From Rhizobiaceae bacterium (GTDB taxonomy: Bacteria > Pseudomonadota > Alphaproteobacteria > Rhizobiales > Rhizobiaceae): 64,000 bases of DNA. Below the pieces are notes generated by a model that was not told the origin of the DNA, ran no database searches, and saw only the letters and a list, made by a program, of their open reading frames with translations. Positions within the stretch are counted from its first letter, which is position 1; every line of letters starts with the position of its first letter. The stretch lies in the NCBI GenBank assembly GCA_028279875.1, contig JANQMU010000056.1:17121-81120 (forward strand), read 5' to 3'. Made by a program: the position numbers and the translations under genes. Shown here in pieces: positions 9,212 through 20,411 of this stretch.

Positions 9212-10435
9212 CTATTTGATCAGACCGGCTTCTTTGGCCGATTTCAGATATTCGGCTTCGACATTGGCAAGCGCTTGCTCGGCAGTGCTCTCACCGGTGA
9301 AAAACGACGCCAGATTGTTGCCAAGTGCCGTATGCATCATCCCCATCTGGGAAGTGGAAGGATACGGCGCAGGTGCCGGGTCTGCCGTGGCGGCGGCAAT
9401 GGCGCCATTTGCCAGACGGTTGGGTTCATAGCCGTCAATCAACCAGATCGCCTCGTCGCTGTTGGCCTGAACCATCTCCTTGTCCAGCCCCTCCATGGCG
9501 ACGCGGAAGGCCGCATCGGCCTCGTCGTCCGATATGTTCTTGGCGATAACGATGCCGTCCCACCACAGGGTCGTGGCCGGTGCGCCGCCTTCCATGGCAA
9601 GCGGGGCGGAAGCCGTGTCCACTTTGCCGGCAACCTGTGATTCATTGGCGTCATCCATGGCGGCAGCACGCGACGCCCAAAGGTTGGCCATGGCGATCTT
9701 GCCCTGCTGGAACTGCTGCTGGACATAGGTGGAATCGGACACCAGATATTCCGGATCCATATAGGCGGTGAGTTCCTTCATTTTCTCAAGCGCCTTGATG
9801 CCGGCCTCCGAATTCACAGATGGGGTGCTGTCGGCATTGACGAAAGTGCCGCCGAAGCCAAGGAACATGTTGTTGAAGTCCTGCGCCAGGTTCCAGCCGG
9901 TTTTCATCGTGCCGCCGAGCGGATAATCGACAACGCCGGCCTCCTTGATTTTCTCTGCTGCCGCCAGAACATCGTCCCATGTGACGGGCACGTCTATTCC
10001 AAGGTCATCGAGAATATCCTTGCGGAACATCAAATGCTGGGTGTTCACCATCATGGCCACGGCCATCACTTTGCCGTCGATTGCAATCAGCTGGTTCGGC
10101 GTCAGGTTCTGCCCATATTTGGCTACCAGATCATCAAGCGGACGGATCGTGCCCTCATTGATCAGCGGTGTGATCGTACCGTTTGAAACGCCGCCGATCT
10201 GATACAGCGCCGGATTGGCGGAAAACGCCGAAGGCTGCTTGGTTCTGAATTCCTGATCGAGTTCGGCGCTGAAATTACCGCATTCGGCCATCGCCTCCGT
10301 CACCGATTTCCAGGCTTCGAAGCCAGCCGAAAAGGATTTCACGGGAACCGTGTTCTCAAAGGCGCATCCAGCCCAGGCTGTTGTCGAAAAGAGCGTGATT
10401 GCCCCCGCTATCGCGATTCGTTTCAGATACATCAT
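9212..10435 (-). CDS. sugar-type ABC transporter solute-binding protein
   Basis: 407 aa extracellular solute-binding protein family 1. Residues 1-22 are a Sec signal peptide (MYLKRIAIAGAITLFSTTAWA), so it is periplasmic. The mature part reads as a two-lobe binding protein, with the typical PVTWDDVLAAAEKI, PLGGTMKTGWN and DAAFRVAMEG segments. It captures the substrate for the permeases at 6972 and 8129. Aromatic residues that could stack on a sugar are present (for example the W in TLWWDG), but the ligand cannot be named. It is the second gene of the leftward operon. Confidence 0.92.
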   Translation of the reverse strand: MMYLKRIAIAGAITLFSTTAWAGCAFENTVPVKSFSAGFEAWKSVTEAMAECGNFSAELDQEFRTKQPSAFSANPALYQIGGVSNGTITPLINEGTIRPLDDLVAKYGQNLTPNQLIAIDGKVMAVAMMVNTQHLMFRKDILDDLGIDVPVTWDDVLAAAEKIKEAGVVDYPLGGTMKTGWNLAQDFNNMFLGFGGTFVNADSTPSVNSEAGIKALEKMKELTAYMDPEYLVSDSTYVQQQFQQGKIAMANLWASRAAAMDDANESQVAGKVDTASAPLAMEGGAPATTLWWDGIVIAKNISDDEADAAFRVAMEGLDKEMVQANSDEAIWLIDGYEPNRLANGAIAAATADPAPAPYPSTSQMGMMHTALGNNLASFFTGESTAEQALANVEAEYLKSAKEAGLIK

Positions 10436-10522
10436 GTTCTCCCGGTTTGGTTGGCTGCCACCGCCTTGAAACGGTCGGCAATTTATGAACCCGGCCCTTC
10501 GGCGCGGGCGGTTCTGGGGTCG

Positions 10523-11572
10523 TCACCCCATAATGCGTTCGCCCGTTTCACTGTCGAACAGGTGGCAGATGGAGCCCGGTATCGAAATCGATACGGAATC
10601 GTCGATCTCCGCCCTGAATTCCTTGCCCGCCTTGACCGAGACGAACGCGCCGCCGACCCGCTGGGTGATCATCGTCGCGTCGCCGAGCAGCTCCATCGTG
10701 TAGACCGGCGCATTGATCTCGGCCGGCGTGTCGCTGACCCTTGCGTCCTCGGCCCGAAAGCCGAGCGTCACCGCGCCGTTCGGGCCCGACAGGCCGGTGA
10801 TGCGGACATGGTCGGCCTCGAACACGCCGTCGGTCAGCGTTCCCTCCATCAGGTTCATCGCCGGCGAACCGATGAAGCTGGCAACGAAGGTGTTGGCCGG
10901 ATTGTCATAGATGTCGGTCGGCGAACCGACCTGCTGGACCACGCCCTTGCTCATCACGACGACCCGGTCGGCAAGGGTCATCGCCTCGATCTGATCATGG
11001 GTCACGTAGATCGTCGTCACTTTCAGCTCGTGACTGAGATTCTTGATCTGCGCCCGGGTGGAAACCCGGAGTTTGGCGTCGAGATTGGAGAGCGGTTCGT
11101 CCATCAGGAACACATTGGGTTCGCGCACGATCGCCCGCGCCAGCGCCACCCGCTGCCTTTGCCCACCGGAAAGCTCCGCCGGTTTGCGGTGCAGGAACTC
11201 CTCCAGTTCGACCATCCTGGCCGCCCGCATCACCCGCTCCTCATGGGTGGCGGGATCGATCTTCCGGACCTTCAATGGAAAGCGGATATTCTCAAAGACA
11301 TTCATGTTCGGATAAAGGCCGTAGGACTGGAACACCATGGCGACATCCCGGTCTTTCGGATCGAGGTCGTTGACCACCCGGCCATCGACGATGATCTCAC
11401 CTTCGGTGGCGTCTTCGAGGCCGGCGACCATGCGCATGGTAGTGGTCTTTCCGCAGCCGGACGGACCGAGCAGCACAAGGAATTCCTGGTCCGCGATCGT
11501 CAGATCGAAATTGTCGACACCGACGAAACTTCCCCAGCGTTTTGAGATGTTGCGCAGTTGAATTTCGGCCAT
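10523..11572 (-). CDS. sugar ABC transporter ATP-binding protein (UgpC/MalK type)
   Basis: 349 aa. Walker A GPSGCGKT near residue 38, Q-loop VFQSYGLYP, signature LSGGQRQR, Walker B VFLMDEPLSNLD and the H-loop VTHDQ are all intact. The C-terminal TOBE regulatory domain (from about 240) includes GFRAEDA. The start is the ATG at 11572, preceded by GGGAGG at ideal spacing; a 31-codon upstream extension would run into the operator region. It is the first gene of the leftward operon and energises the two permeases. Confidence 0.94.
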   Translation of the reverse strand: MAEIQLRNISKRWGSFVGVDNFDLTIADQEFLVLLGPSGCGKTTTMRMVAGLEDATEGEIIVDGRVVNDLDPKDRDVAMVFQSYGLYPNMNVFENIRFPLKVRKIDPATHEERVMRAARMVELEEFLHRKPAELSGGQRQRVALARAIVREPNVFLMDEPLSNLDAKLRVSTRAQIKNLSHELKVTTIYVTHDQIEAMTLADRVVVMSKGVVQQVGSPTDIYDNPANTFVASFIGSPAMNLMEGTLTDGVFEADHVRITGLSGPNGAVTLGFRAEDARVSDTPAEINAPVYTMELLGDATMITQRVGGAFVSVKAGKEFRAEIDDSVSISIPGSICHLFDSETGERIMG

Positions 11573-11595
11573 CCGGTCCTCCCGCAACCCAATTT

Positions 11596-11609
11596 TGCAT
11601 AGGTATGCA
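11596..11609. promoter_or_regulatory. LacI-type operator candidate 1
   Basis: Perfect 6-2-6 palindrome TGCATA-GG-TATGCA in the divergent region between the ABC ATPase gene and the double SnoaL gene. The layout fits LacI-family operators, which are 14-16 bp palindromes with TG..CA ends. The LacI-family protein encoded at 2231-3253 is the obvious candidate binder, by inference. Confidence 0.6.
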
Positions 11610-11650
11610 TTCAGGCTAGACTCAGACCGGCAAGTTTGGCAAGGTTTTTC

Positions 11651-11664
11651 TGCATTCGTATGCA
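11651..11664. promoter_or_regulatory. LacI-type operator candidate 2
   Basis: TGCATT-CG-TATGCA, the same palindrome with one mismatch and the central CG favoured by LacI-family proteins. Its centre is 55 bp from that of the first copy, about five helical turns, which would allow two dimers to bind on nearly the same face or a short loop to form. It lies 19 nt upstream of the rightward ATG at 11683. Confidence 0.6.
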
Positions 11665-11682
11665 ATTCATCGGAATATCCAC

Positions 11683-12687
11683 ATGTCTGACGACTTCCGC
11701 ACTGTTGTGCACGCCCGGCTCAACCAGTTGATAATGTGTCCGGATTCGGAACTCGAGACCCGGCTCGCCGACATCCTGACCGATGATGCGGTCTGGGACG
11801 TCTCCTTTCCCGTCGGCCGGTTTGTCGGTCCGCGGCAGATTCTCGACGGCTGGATACGCCCGCTACGTGCGGCGCTGTCGCACGCCCGCCGGCGCGACGA
11901 GATTTTCATCGGCGGAGACAACCGCCGTGATGCTGGCGGCCGCTGGGTTGCCGCTGTTACCCATTATCTGGGCAATTTCTCCGGCCAACTCTTCGGCATC
12001 GGCCCCAGCCGGCATCTGGCATTTCTCCGCTCCGGCGAGTTCTATCGCCTCGAAAACGGCCGGATCGCCGAGGCCAAGCTCATCGTCGACTTCATCGACC
12101 TGATGCGTCAGACCGGTTGCTGCCCCCTGCCCTGTGATCTCGGCACGGAAATGCTGTTTCCGGGCCCCGCGACCCATGACGGCGTGCTGCCGGCAGGCCA
12201 GTCGGATGGCGAAGAGACCCTGGACATCGTCGAGGGCATGCTGCGCGATCTGCAAAGCTTCGACCCCGATACCTTTACCTCAAAAGACCAGACCGGCGAG
12301 AACGGCTACTGGCATGAGGGCATGCTGTGGTACGGCCCGGCGGGCATCGGCTCGAACTACCGGTGGAGCGGATTCGTGCAGGATCACCGCGAATCCTTCC
12401 TGCGGGCCTTTCCCGACCGCAAGGGCGGCAATCATTACTGCCGCATCGGCGACGGCGACTACGCGGCAGTGTCCGGCTGGCCGTCAATGACCATGACCCA
12501 CCGGGGCGACTATCTCGGTGTCGCCGCCACCGGACGCGCCCTGACGCTGCGGGTCATGGATTTCTACCGTTGCGCCGGGGGCAAAATCATGGAGAACTGG
12601 GTCCTGCTGGACTATCTGCATCTGTTCGACCAGATGGGGATCGACCTGATCGCCCAATCCGCGGACAGGACACGCGATGAGAATTGA
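11683..12687 (+). CDS. tandem SnoaL-like ester-cyclase-type protein (domain pair 3)
   Basis: 334 aa with two SnoaL/NTF2-like domains (about 1-150 and 180-330). The second carries YWH, WYGPAGIG, GDGDY, WPSMTMT and DFYRCAGGKIMENWVLLD, aligning closely with the protein at 4020-5051. No signal peptide. It is read rightward, away from the ABC operon, from the same operator-containing region. Its stop overlaps the amidohydrolase start by 11 nt. It probably performs chemistry on the same compound or on a stereochemical variant; the reaction is unknown. Confidence 0.78.
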   Translation: MSDDFRTVVHARLNQLIMCPDSELETRLADILTDDAVWDVSFPVGRFVGPRQILDGWIRPLRAALSHARRRDEIFIGGDNRRDAGGRWVAAVTHYLGNFSGQLFGIGPSRHLAFLRSGEFYRLENGRIAEAKLIVDFIDLMRQTGCCPLPCDLGTEMLFPGPATHDGVLPAGQSDGEETLDIVEGMLRDLQSFDPDTFTSKDQTGENGYWHEGMLWYGPAGIGSNYRWSGFVQDHRESFLRAFPDRKGGNHYCRIGDGDYAAVSGWPSMTMTHRGDYLGVAATGRALTLRVMDFYRCAGGKIMENWVLLDYLHLFDQMGIDLIAQSADRTRDEN

Positions 12688-13546
12688 TTGCCATCACCAT
12701 CTCTGGGATTTGCAGGCGGTCCGTTACCCCTGGCTCATGGCCCGCGGCGAAACACGCTTTTTCGGCGATCCAGCGCCAATCCAGCGCGATTATCTTCTGG
12801 GCGAATTCCGCACCGACGCAGAAGCCGCCGGATTTGGCGCTTCGGTGCACATTCAGGTGGGCGCGGCGGACGGCCTCGCGGAGGCGCGCTGGGTGCAATC
12901 GGTTGCCGACGGCAATCCCGACTGGCCGCTCGCGCAGGTCGCCTTCTGCGATCTGACCACCGCCGGCGGCGACCGGCAACTGGAAGAAATCTGCGCCCTG
13001 CCCACGGTGCGCGGCATTCGTCAGATCGTCGGCCGGGCGCCGGACGAAGACCGGCGCACCGGCACCAACGCCCTTCTGGACAATCCGGCCTTCCTCGAAG
13101 GACTCACCCGCCTTGCCGACCGGCGGCTGTCCTTCGATCTGCAACTGATCCCCGACCTCATGCAGGCCGCCGCCGGCGTTTTCGAACAGGTTCCGCAACT
13201 GCCCGTGGCGCTGTGCCACGCCGGCTCGCCCAATGACCGGTCTGTCGAGGGGCTTCGCGACTGGTCGCAATCGCTGCGTCACCTGTCGCGCCTGCCGAAT
13301 ATGTGGTGCAAACTATCGGGGCTCGGCATGTTCGAACACGACTGGACTGCGGAAAGCATCCGCCCCATCGTCGAAACCTGTCTCGAACAGTTCGGACCGG
13401 AGCGCTGCATGTTCGGTTCAAACTTTCCGGTGGACAGCCTGAACGCGAGCTATGCGCGGATCGTCAAAGCCTATCAGGCGCTCGTTCCGCCCGGTTCGCA
13501 AGAAGCGTTTTTCGGCGGCAACGCTCGCCGATTCTATCAGATCTGA
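12677..13546 (+). CDS. amidohydrolase family 2 / lactonase-like TIM-barrel hydrolase
   Basis: 289 aa TIM-barrel enzyme of the amidohydrolase-2 (COG3618-like) group. The N-terminal metal motif is in MRIDCHHHLWD, a later His is in LCHAGSPND, and the C-terminal MFGSNFPVD holds Asn where many relatives have Asp. Relatives include sugar-acid lactonases (fuconolactonase, rhamnonolactonase) and decarboxylases. After a dehydrogenase step that makes a lactone, a lactonase would be the natural partner, so lactone hydrolysis is the favoured inference. The start overlaps the SnoaL gene and no better start is visible. Confidence 0.82.
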   Translation: MRIDCHHHLWDLQAVRYPWLMARGETRFFGDPAPIQRDYLLGEFRTDAEAAGFGASVHIQVGAADGLAEARWVQSVADGNPDWPLAQVAFCDLTTAGGDRQLEEICALPTVRGIRQIVGRAPDEDRRTGTNALLDNPAFLEGLTRLADRRLSFDLQLIPDLMQAAAGVFEQVPQLPVALCHAGSPNDRSVEGLRDWSQSLRHLSRLPNMWCKLSGLGMFEHDWTAESIRPIVETCLEQFGPERCMFGSNFPVDSLNASYARIVKAYQALVPPGSQEAFFGGNARRFYQI

Positions 13547-13563
13547 GCAGGCGAAACCGGCAT

Positions 13564-15699
13564 CTACCGGTTGCGCCTCAGCCCGCTGACCTCGGCCAGA
13601 ACCGAATTGGCCGCGTCGACGACATTCGATCCCGGGCCGAAGATCTCCGCCACGCCCGCATCGCGAAGGAAAGCGTAATCCTGCTCGGGAATGACACCGC
13701 CGCACACGACGATGATATCGTCCCGGTTCCGTTTTTTCAGACAGTCGATGAGCTCCGGCACAAGCGTTCGGTGTCCGGCCGCCAGGGACGAGACGCCGAT
13801 GACGTCGACATCCAGATCGATGGCCTTCGAGGCGACTTCCTCAGGCGTTTCGAACATGTCGGAGAGCGAAACGTCAAACCCCATATCGCCGAAGGCCGTG
13901 GCGATGATCTTGGCCCCGCGATCGTGGCCGTCCTGCCCCATCTTGGCCACCAGAATGTGCGGGGCGCGGTTTTTATCCTCCCTGAAGGCGCAGATCTTCT
14001 TTTGCACCGCCTCATATTCCGTGTCGCCGCGATAGGCCTCGCCATAGACGCCGGAGATCATCCGCGCCGTCGCCTTGTGGCGGTTGAAGGCACGCTCCAT
14101 CGCGTCGGATATCTCGCCGAGCGTCGCCCGCTCGCGCGCCGCGCCGATCGCCGCCTCCAGCAGATTGCCCTCGCCGCTTTCGGCAACTGCCTGTAGCGCC
14201 GCAAGCGCGGCATCGCAGCGCCCCTGATCACGGCTGCTGCGCACCTTCTGCAGACGGGCGATCTGCGCCCGCCGCACCTTGGCATTGTCGATCTCCAGAA
14301 TATCGACCTGCGGCTCGTCATCCAGCCGGAACCGGTTGACACCGACGATCACGTCCTCGCCCTTGTCGATCCGCGCCTGCCGCCGTGCCGCCGCCTCTTC
14401 GATGCGCATTTTCGGCAGGCCTTTTTCCACCGCCGCCGTCATCCCGCCGAGGCTTTCGACCTCTTCGATCATCCGCCAGGCTTCCTCGGCCAGCGCGTCG
14501 GTCAGCGCCTCGACATAATAGGAGCCGCCCAACGGGTCGACGACATTGGCGACACCCGTTTCATGCTGCAGGATGAGCTGTGTGTTGCGCGCGATGCGGG
14601 CGGAAAATTCCGTAGGCAAGGCCAGCGCCTCGTCGAAGGAATTGGTGTGCAGCGACTGCGTGCCACCCAGAACGGCCGCCATCGCCTCGAAAGCCGTGCG
14701 CACGACGTTGTTGTAAGGATCCTGCTCGGTCAGTGAGACGCCGGATGTCTGGCAGTGGGTACGCAGCATCTTCGACCGTTCGGATTGCGCCCCGAAATCG
14801 GTCATGATCCGCGCCCACAGCCGCCGCGCTGCCCGCAATTTGGCGGCTTCCATGAAAAAGTTCATGCCGATGCAGAAGAAGAAGGACAAACGGCCGGAGA
14901 AGGCGTCGATATCGAGTCCCTTGCGCATCGCGGCGCGCACATATTCCATCCCGTCGGCAAGCGTGTAGGCAAGTTCCTGCGCCAGCGTCGCCCCCGCTTC
15001 CTGCATGTGATAGCCGGAAATGGAAATGGAGTTGAACTTCGGCATCTGCCGCGCCGTGAATTCGATGATGTCGGCGACGATGCGCATCGATGCATCCGGC
15101 GGATAGATATAGGTGTTGCGGACCATGAACTCCTTCAGGATATCGTTCTGGATGGTCCCCGAAAGCGCGGCCCGGTCGGCGCCCTGCTCCTCGCCTGCGA
15201 CAATAAACATGGCAAGGACAGGAATGACGGCACCGTTCATCGTCATCGAAACGGACATCTGGTCCAGCGGAATCCCGTCGAACAGGATCTTCATATCCTC
15301 GACCGAGTCGATGGCGACACCGGCCTTGCCGACATCGCCGACGACACGCGGATGATCGGAATCATAGCCCCGATGGGTGGCGAGATCGAAGGCGACGGAC
15401 AGGCCCTTTTGGCCTCCGGCAAGGTTCTTGCGGTAGAAGGCGTTTGAATCCTCCGCCGTGGAAAAGCCGGCATATTGGCGAATGGTCCATGGCCGGCCGG
15501 CATACATGGTCGCCTTCACCCCGCGGGTGAAGGGCGCGAATCCCGGCAGTTCGCCCGCCGCATCGGCGGACACGTCCTCGGCCGTATAGACGGGCTTGAC
15601 CGTAATGCCCTCCGGCGTCTGCCAGTCGAGCGTCGCCGGATCGGCGCCCTTCAATTCGCTGGATGCGAGTTCCAGCCAATCGCGTTTGGTCTTGGTCAT
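13564..15699 (-). CDS. scpA: methylmalonyl-CoA mutase
   Basis: 711 aa single-polypeptide adenosylcobalamin enzyme that converts methylmalonyl-CoA to succinyl-CoA. The N-terminal barrel includes [17 protein letters not shown] and the substrate-binding [10 protein letters not shown]. The C-terminal B12 domain has the base-off motif DGHDRG with its lower axial His, and ends with VVCGGVIP and FGPGSN. It completes propionyl-CoA assimilation with the carboxylase genes upstream. The ribosome site is tandemly duplicated (15701-15726). It is the last gene of the pcc operon. The length is normal for the fused MutB type. Confidence 0.97.
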   Translation of the reverse strand: MTKTKRDWLELASSELKGADPATLDWQTPEGITVKPVYTAEDVSADAAGELPGFAPFTRGVKATMYAGRPWTIRQYAGFSTAEDSNAFYRKNLAGGQKGLSVAFDLATHRGYDSDHPRVVGDVGKAGVAIDSVEDMKILFDGIPLDQMSVSMTMNGAVIPVLAMFIVAGEEQGADRAALSGTIQNDILKEFMVRNTYIYPPDASMRIVADIIEFTARQMPKFNSISISGYHMQEAGATLAQELAYTLADGMEYVRAAMRKGLDIDAFSGRLSFFFCIGMNFFMEAAKLRAARRLWARIMTDFGAQSERSKMLRTHCQTSGVSLTEQDPYNNVVRTAFEAMAAVLGGTQSLHTNSFDEALALPTEFSARIARNTQLILQHETGVANVVDPLGGSYYVEALTDALAEEAWRMIEEVESLGGMTAAVEKGLPKMRIEEAAARRQARIDKGEDVIVGVNRFRLDDEPQVDILEIDNAKVRRAQIARLQKVRSSRDQGRCDAALAALQAVAESGEGNLLEAAIGAARERATLGEISDAMERAFNRHKATARMISGVYGEAYRGDTEYEAVQKKICAFREDKNRAPHILVAKMGQDGHDRGAKIIATAFGDMGFDVSLSDMFETPEEVASKAIDLDVDVIGVSSLAAGHRTLVPELIDCLKKRNRDDIIVVCGGVIPEQDYAFLRDAGVAEIFGPGSNVVDAANSVLAEVSGLRRNR

Positions 15700-15700
15700 T

Positions 15701-15726
15701 GCAGCCTCCTTGGGCAGCCTCCTTGG
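15701..15726 (-). repeat. tandem 13-bp repeat containing two Shine-Dalgarno sites before the mutase
   Basis: GCAGCCTCCTTGG occurs twice in direct succession on the plus strand. On the minus strand each unit carries AAGGAGG. The proximal copy sits 5 nt from the mutase ATG at 15699, the distal copy 13 nt further upstream. It appears to be a recent slippage duplication of a strong ribosome-binding site. Confidence 0.8.
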
Positions 15727-15744
15727 ACGGAAATCCGCCGGGCC

Positions 15745-16667
15745 TCAGGGCATGTGCTTTCCGAGACTGGCTTCGAGGATCGCATACCAGTCGCGGCGGT
15801 TCATGGTGACATCGAATGCACCGGCGGCAGATCGAATCCGATCGGCCGACTGGGTTCCGATGATCGGAACGATGCCCGCCGGATGCGCCAGCAGCCAGGC
15901 CAGGGCGACGCATTCCCGGCTGGTGTCATTGGTCTCCGCCAGGCGGTCCAGCTCACCAATCAGGTCACCAAACAGCTCCTCATCGGCGCCACTCGGCACG
16001 ACCCCGGTCGCCAACGCGCCGCCGGCGAGCGGCGACCAGGCCATCGGCAGCAGCCCAGCGGTCTGGGCATGGTCGAGCGTACCGTCGAACAGCGCGCCGG
16101 TCGCCCAGGCCGACAACTCCGGCTGTGTCACCGCCAGCGGTATGTCGAGAAAATGCTGCAGCGCGCGCGTCTGCTCCACCGTATAGTTGGAAACGCCAAC
16201 GCCTCGCACCTTGCCGCTTTCCACCAGCCGTGAAAGCGCCCTTGCCGCTTCCTCATGGCCTGTCAAAAGGTCCGGTCTGTGGATGAGGAACACGTCGACC
16301 CGGTCGGTCCGAAGACGCTTCAGCGACGCCTCGCAGGACGCCGTCAGATGGTCGACGGACGAGTTATACGGCAGCGGCGGTGTAATCCCGCCCTTGGTCA
16401 CCAGGATCAGGTCATCGCGCACCGAGGGACGATCACCGATGAATTCCCCGAACATCGCTTCGGCCTCTCCGAACCCGGCACCGCCGAACCCGTAGATCGC
16501 CGCGGTGTCAATCAGGTTGGCGCCGACCGACAGCGCCGCATCGATTTTCTCCGCCACCTCCTTGACCGGGGTGCCTGCCAGTCTCCAGCAGCCATAGGAC
16601 AAGCGTCCGGTCCGCCGCCCCAGCAACGGTCGCTCGCGGGTGATCTCAAGTGCCGTCAGATCCGCCT

Positions 16668-16671
<4 letters not shown>
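15745..16671 (-). CDS. aldo/keto reductase
   Basis: 308 aa (alpha/beta)8 NADPH-dependent oxidoreductase. The catalytic tetrad is visible: D and Y in IDTAAIYGFGG, K in LVTKGGI and H in FLIHRPD. The C-terminal cofactor segment contains VPIIGTQSADRIRSA. The group resembles YdhF-type reductases. Its ATG overlaps the stop of the carboxylase alpha gene (ATGA), so it is truly within the pcc operon although it has no known step in propionyl-CoA assimilation. The substrate is unknown. Confidence 0.9.
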
Positions 16672-18677
<2,006 letters not shown>

Positions 18678-18688
18678 CTTCCTGTGCC

Positions 18689-20221
18689 TCACAGCGGGAT
18701 ATTGTCATGTTTGCGGGTCGGTGCAGCGGCCTTCTTGGTTTTCAGCAGTTCGAACGCCCGCGCCACGCGCCGCCGGGTGGAATGCGGCATGATCACTTCG
18801 TCGATGAAACCGCGCTGCGCGGCGACGAAGGGATTGGCGAAGCGGTCTTCATAGTCCCTGGTTCGCTGCGCGATCTTGTCTGGATCATCCAGTTCCGACC
18901 GGTAGAGGATCTCGGTGGCGCCCTTGGCACCCATGACGGCGATCTCGGCCGTCGGCCAAGCATAATTGACATCGGCGCGAATATGTTTCGACGCCATCAC
19001 ATCATAGGCGCCGCCATAGGCCTTGCGCGTGATGACGGTGACTTTCGGCACCGTCGCCTCGGCATAGGCGAACAGCAATTTCGCCCCGTTCTTGATGATG
19101 CCGCCATATTCCTGCGCCGTGCCGGGCAGGAATCCGGGAACGTCCACCAGGGTCAGGATCGGAATATTGAACGCGTCGCAAAAGCGAACGAAGCGGCCCG
19201 CCTTTTTCGAACTGTCGATATCGAGGCATCCGGCGAGCACCATCGGCTGATTGGCGACAACACCGACCGTGCTGCCGTTGACGCGGATGAAGCCGCACAG
19301 AATATTGCCGGCGAAATCGCGCTGGATTTCGAAAAAATTGCCTTCATCGGCGATTTTGACGATCACCTCATGCATGTCATAGGGCTGGTTGGGATTGTCG
19401 GGCACCAGCGTGTCGAGGCTCGGCTCCTGCCGGTCGAGCGGATCGCCGGTCTGCAGAACCGGCCCGGCCTGCCGGTTGGACAGCGGCAGGAAATCGAACA
19501 TGCGGCGCACTTCCAGCAGTGTCTCCACATCGTTCTCAAAGGCGCCGTCCGCCACCGATGATTTCTTCGTGTGGGTCGCCGCGCCGCCCAGTTCCTCGGC
19601 CGTCACCACCTCATTGGTCACGGTCTTGACCACATCGGGACCGGTCACGAACATATAGCTCGTGTCCTTGACCATGAAGATGAAGTCGGTCATCGCCGGC
19701 GAATAGACCGCCCCGCCGGCGCAGGGTCCCATGATCACCGATATCTGCGGTATCACACCGGACGCCTGAACGTTGCGCCAGAACACTTCGGCATAGCCGC
19801 CGAGCGATGCAACGCCCTCCTGGATGCGCGCGCCGCCCGAATCGTTCAGCCCGATCAGCGGCACGCCGTTTTGCATTGCCAGATCCATCACCTTGCAGAT
19901 CTTCTCGGCATGGGTCTCCGATAGCGAACCGCCGAACACGGTGAAGTCCTGGCTGAACACATAAGTCGGGCGGCCATTGATGGTGCCCCAGCCGGTCACC
20001 ACACCATCGCCGGCGATCTGCTGGGATTGCATGCCGAAATCCGCGCAGCGATGGGTCTTGTACATGTCGTATTCTTCAAAGGAACCGGCATCGAGCAGGA
20101 TATCCAGCCGCTCCCGGGCGGTCAGCTTGCCCTTGGCGTGCTGGGCCTCGATGCGGCGCTGGCCGCCGCCGAGATGGGCCTCTTCCCGCCGGGTTTCCAG
20201 TTGATCGAGAATATCCCGCAT
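18689..20221 (-). CDS. pccB: propionyl-CoA carboxylase beta subunit (carboxyltransferase)
   Basis: 510 aa carboxyltransferase with the two crotonase-like halves of this family ([13 protein letters not shown] and [15 protein letters not shown] in the first; [23 protein letters not shown] and [11 protein letters not shown] in the second, quoted in parts). The ATG at 20221 is preceded by GGGAG at 8 nt; a GTG directly before it at 20224 is an alternative. It transfers the carboxyl group from biotin to propionyl-CoA. It is the first gene of the operon, divergent from pccR across 190 bp. Confidence 0.96.
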   Translation of the reverse strand: MRDILDQLETRREEAHLGGGQRRIEAQHAKGKLTARERLDILLDAGSFEEYDMYKTHRCADFGMQSQQIAGDGVVTGWGTINGRPTYVFSQDFTVFGGSLSETHAEKICKVMDLAMQNGVPLIGLNDSGGARIQEGVASLGGYAEVFWRNVQASGVIPQISVIMGPCAGGAVYSPAMTDFIFMVKDTSYMFVTGPDVVKTVTNEVVTAEELGGAATHTKKSSVADGAFENDVETLLEVRRMFDFLPLSNRQAGPVLQTGDPLDRQEPSLDTLVPDNPNQPYDMHEVIVKIADEGNFFEIQRDFAGNILCGFIRVNGSTVGVVANQPMVLAGCLDIDSSKKAGRFVRFCDAFNIPILTLVDVPGFLPGTAQEYGGIIKNGAKLLFAYAEATVPKVTVITRKAYGGAYDVMASKHIRADVNYAWPTAEIAVMGAKGATEILYRSELDDPDKIAQRTRDYEDRFANPFVAAQRGFIDEVIMPHSTRRRVARAFELLKTKKAAAPTRKHDNIPL

Positions 20222-20370
20222 CACATCGGCTCCCGGCTTTTCAAGGATCGTCGGATGGCCGATAGGGTCGGCGGGATGTGGCGTGTCACGATTGGTCTCC
20301 CGGGTGTTGGATATCCCTGTCTACAACCCTTCGCAGCGGTGGAAAAGGCTTGAAAAGGCGACAAAGTTGA

Positions 20371-20410
20371 TTTAGCAAATGTTGCAAATCGAATTTTGTA
20401 AAATTGCAAA
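20371..20410. promoter_or_regulatory. cluster of TTGCAAA-like PccR/ScfR sites
   Basis: Four related 7-8-mers occur in 40 bp: TTAGCAAA (20372), TTGCAAA (20382), TTTGTAAA (20395) and TTGCAAA (20404). ScfR-family PccR of Rhodobacter sphaeroides is known to bind TTTGCAAA repeats near pccB. The spacing here (9, 14 and 8 nt) differs from the 12-nt period described there. The last copy ends one base before the pccR ATG, so PccR probably represses its own gene as well as controlling pccB. Confidence 0.65.
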
Positions 20411-20411
20411 C

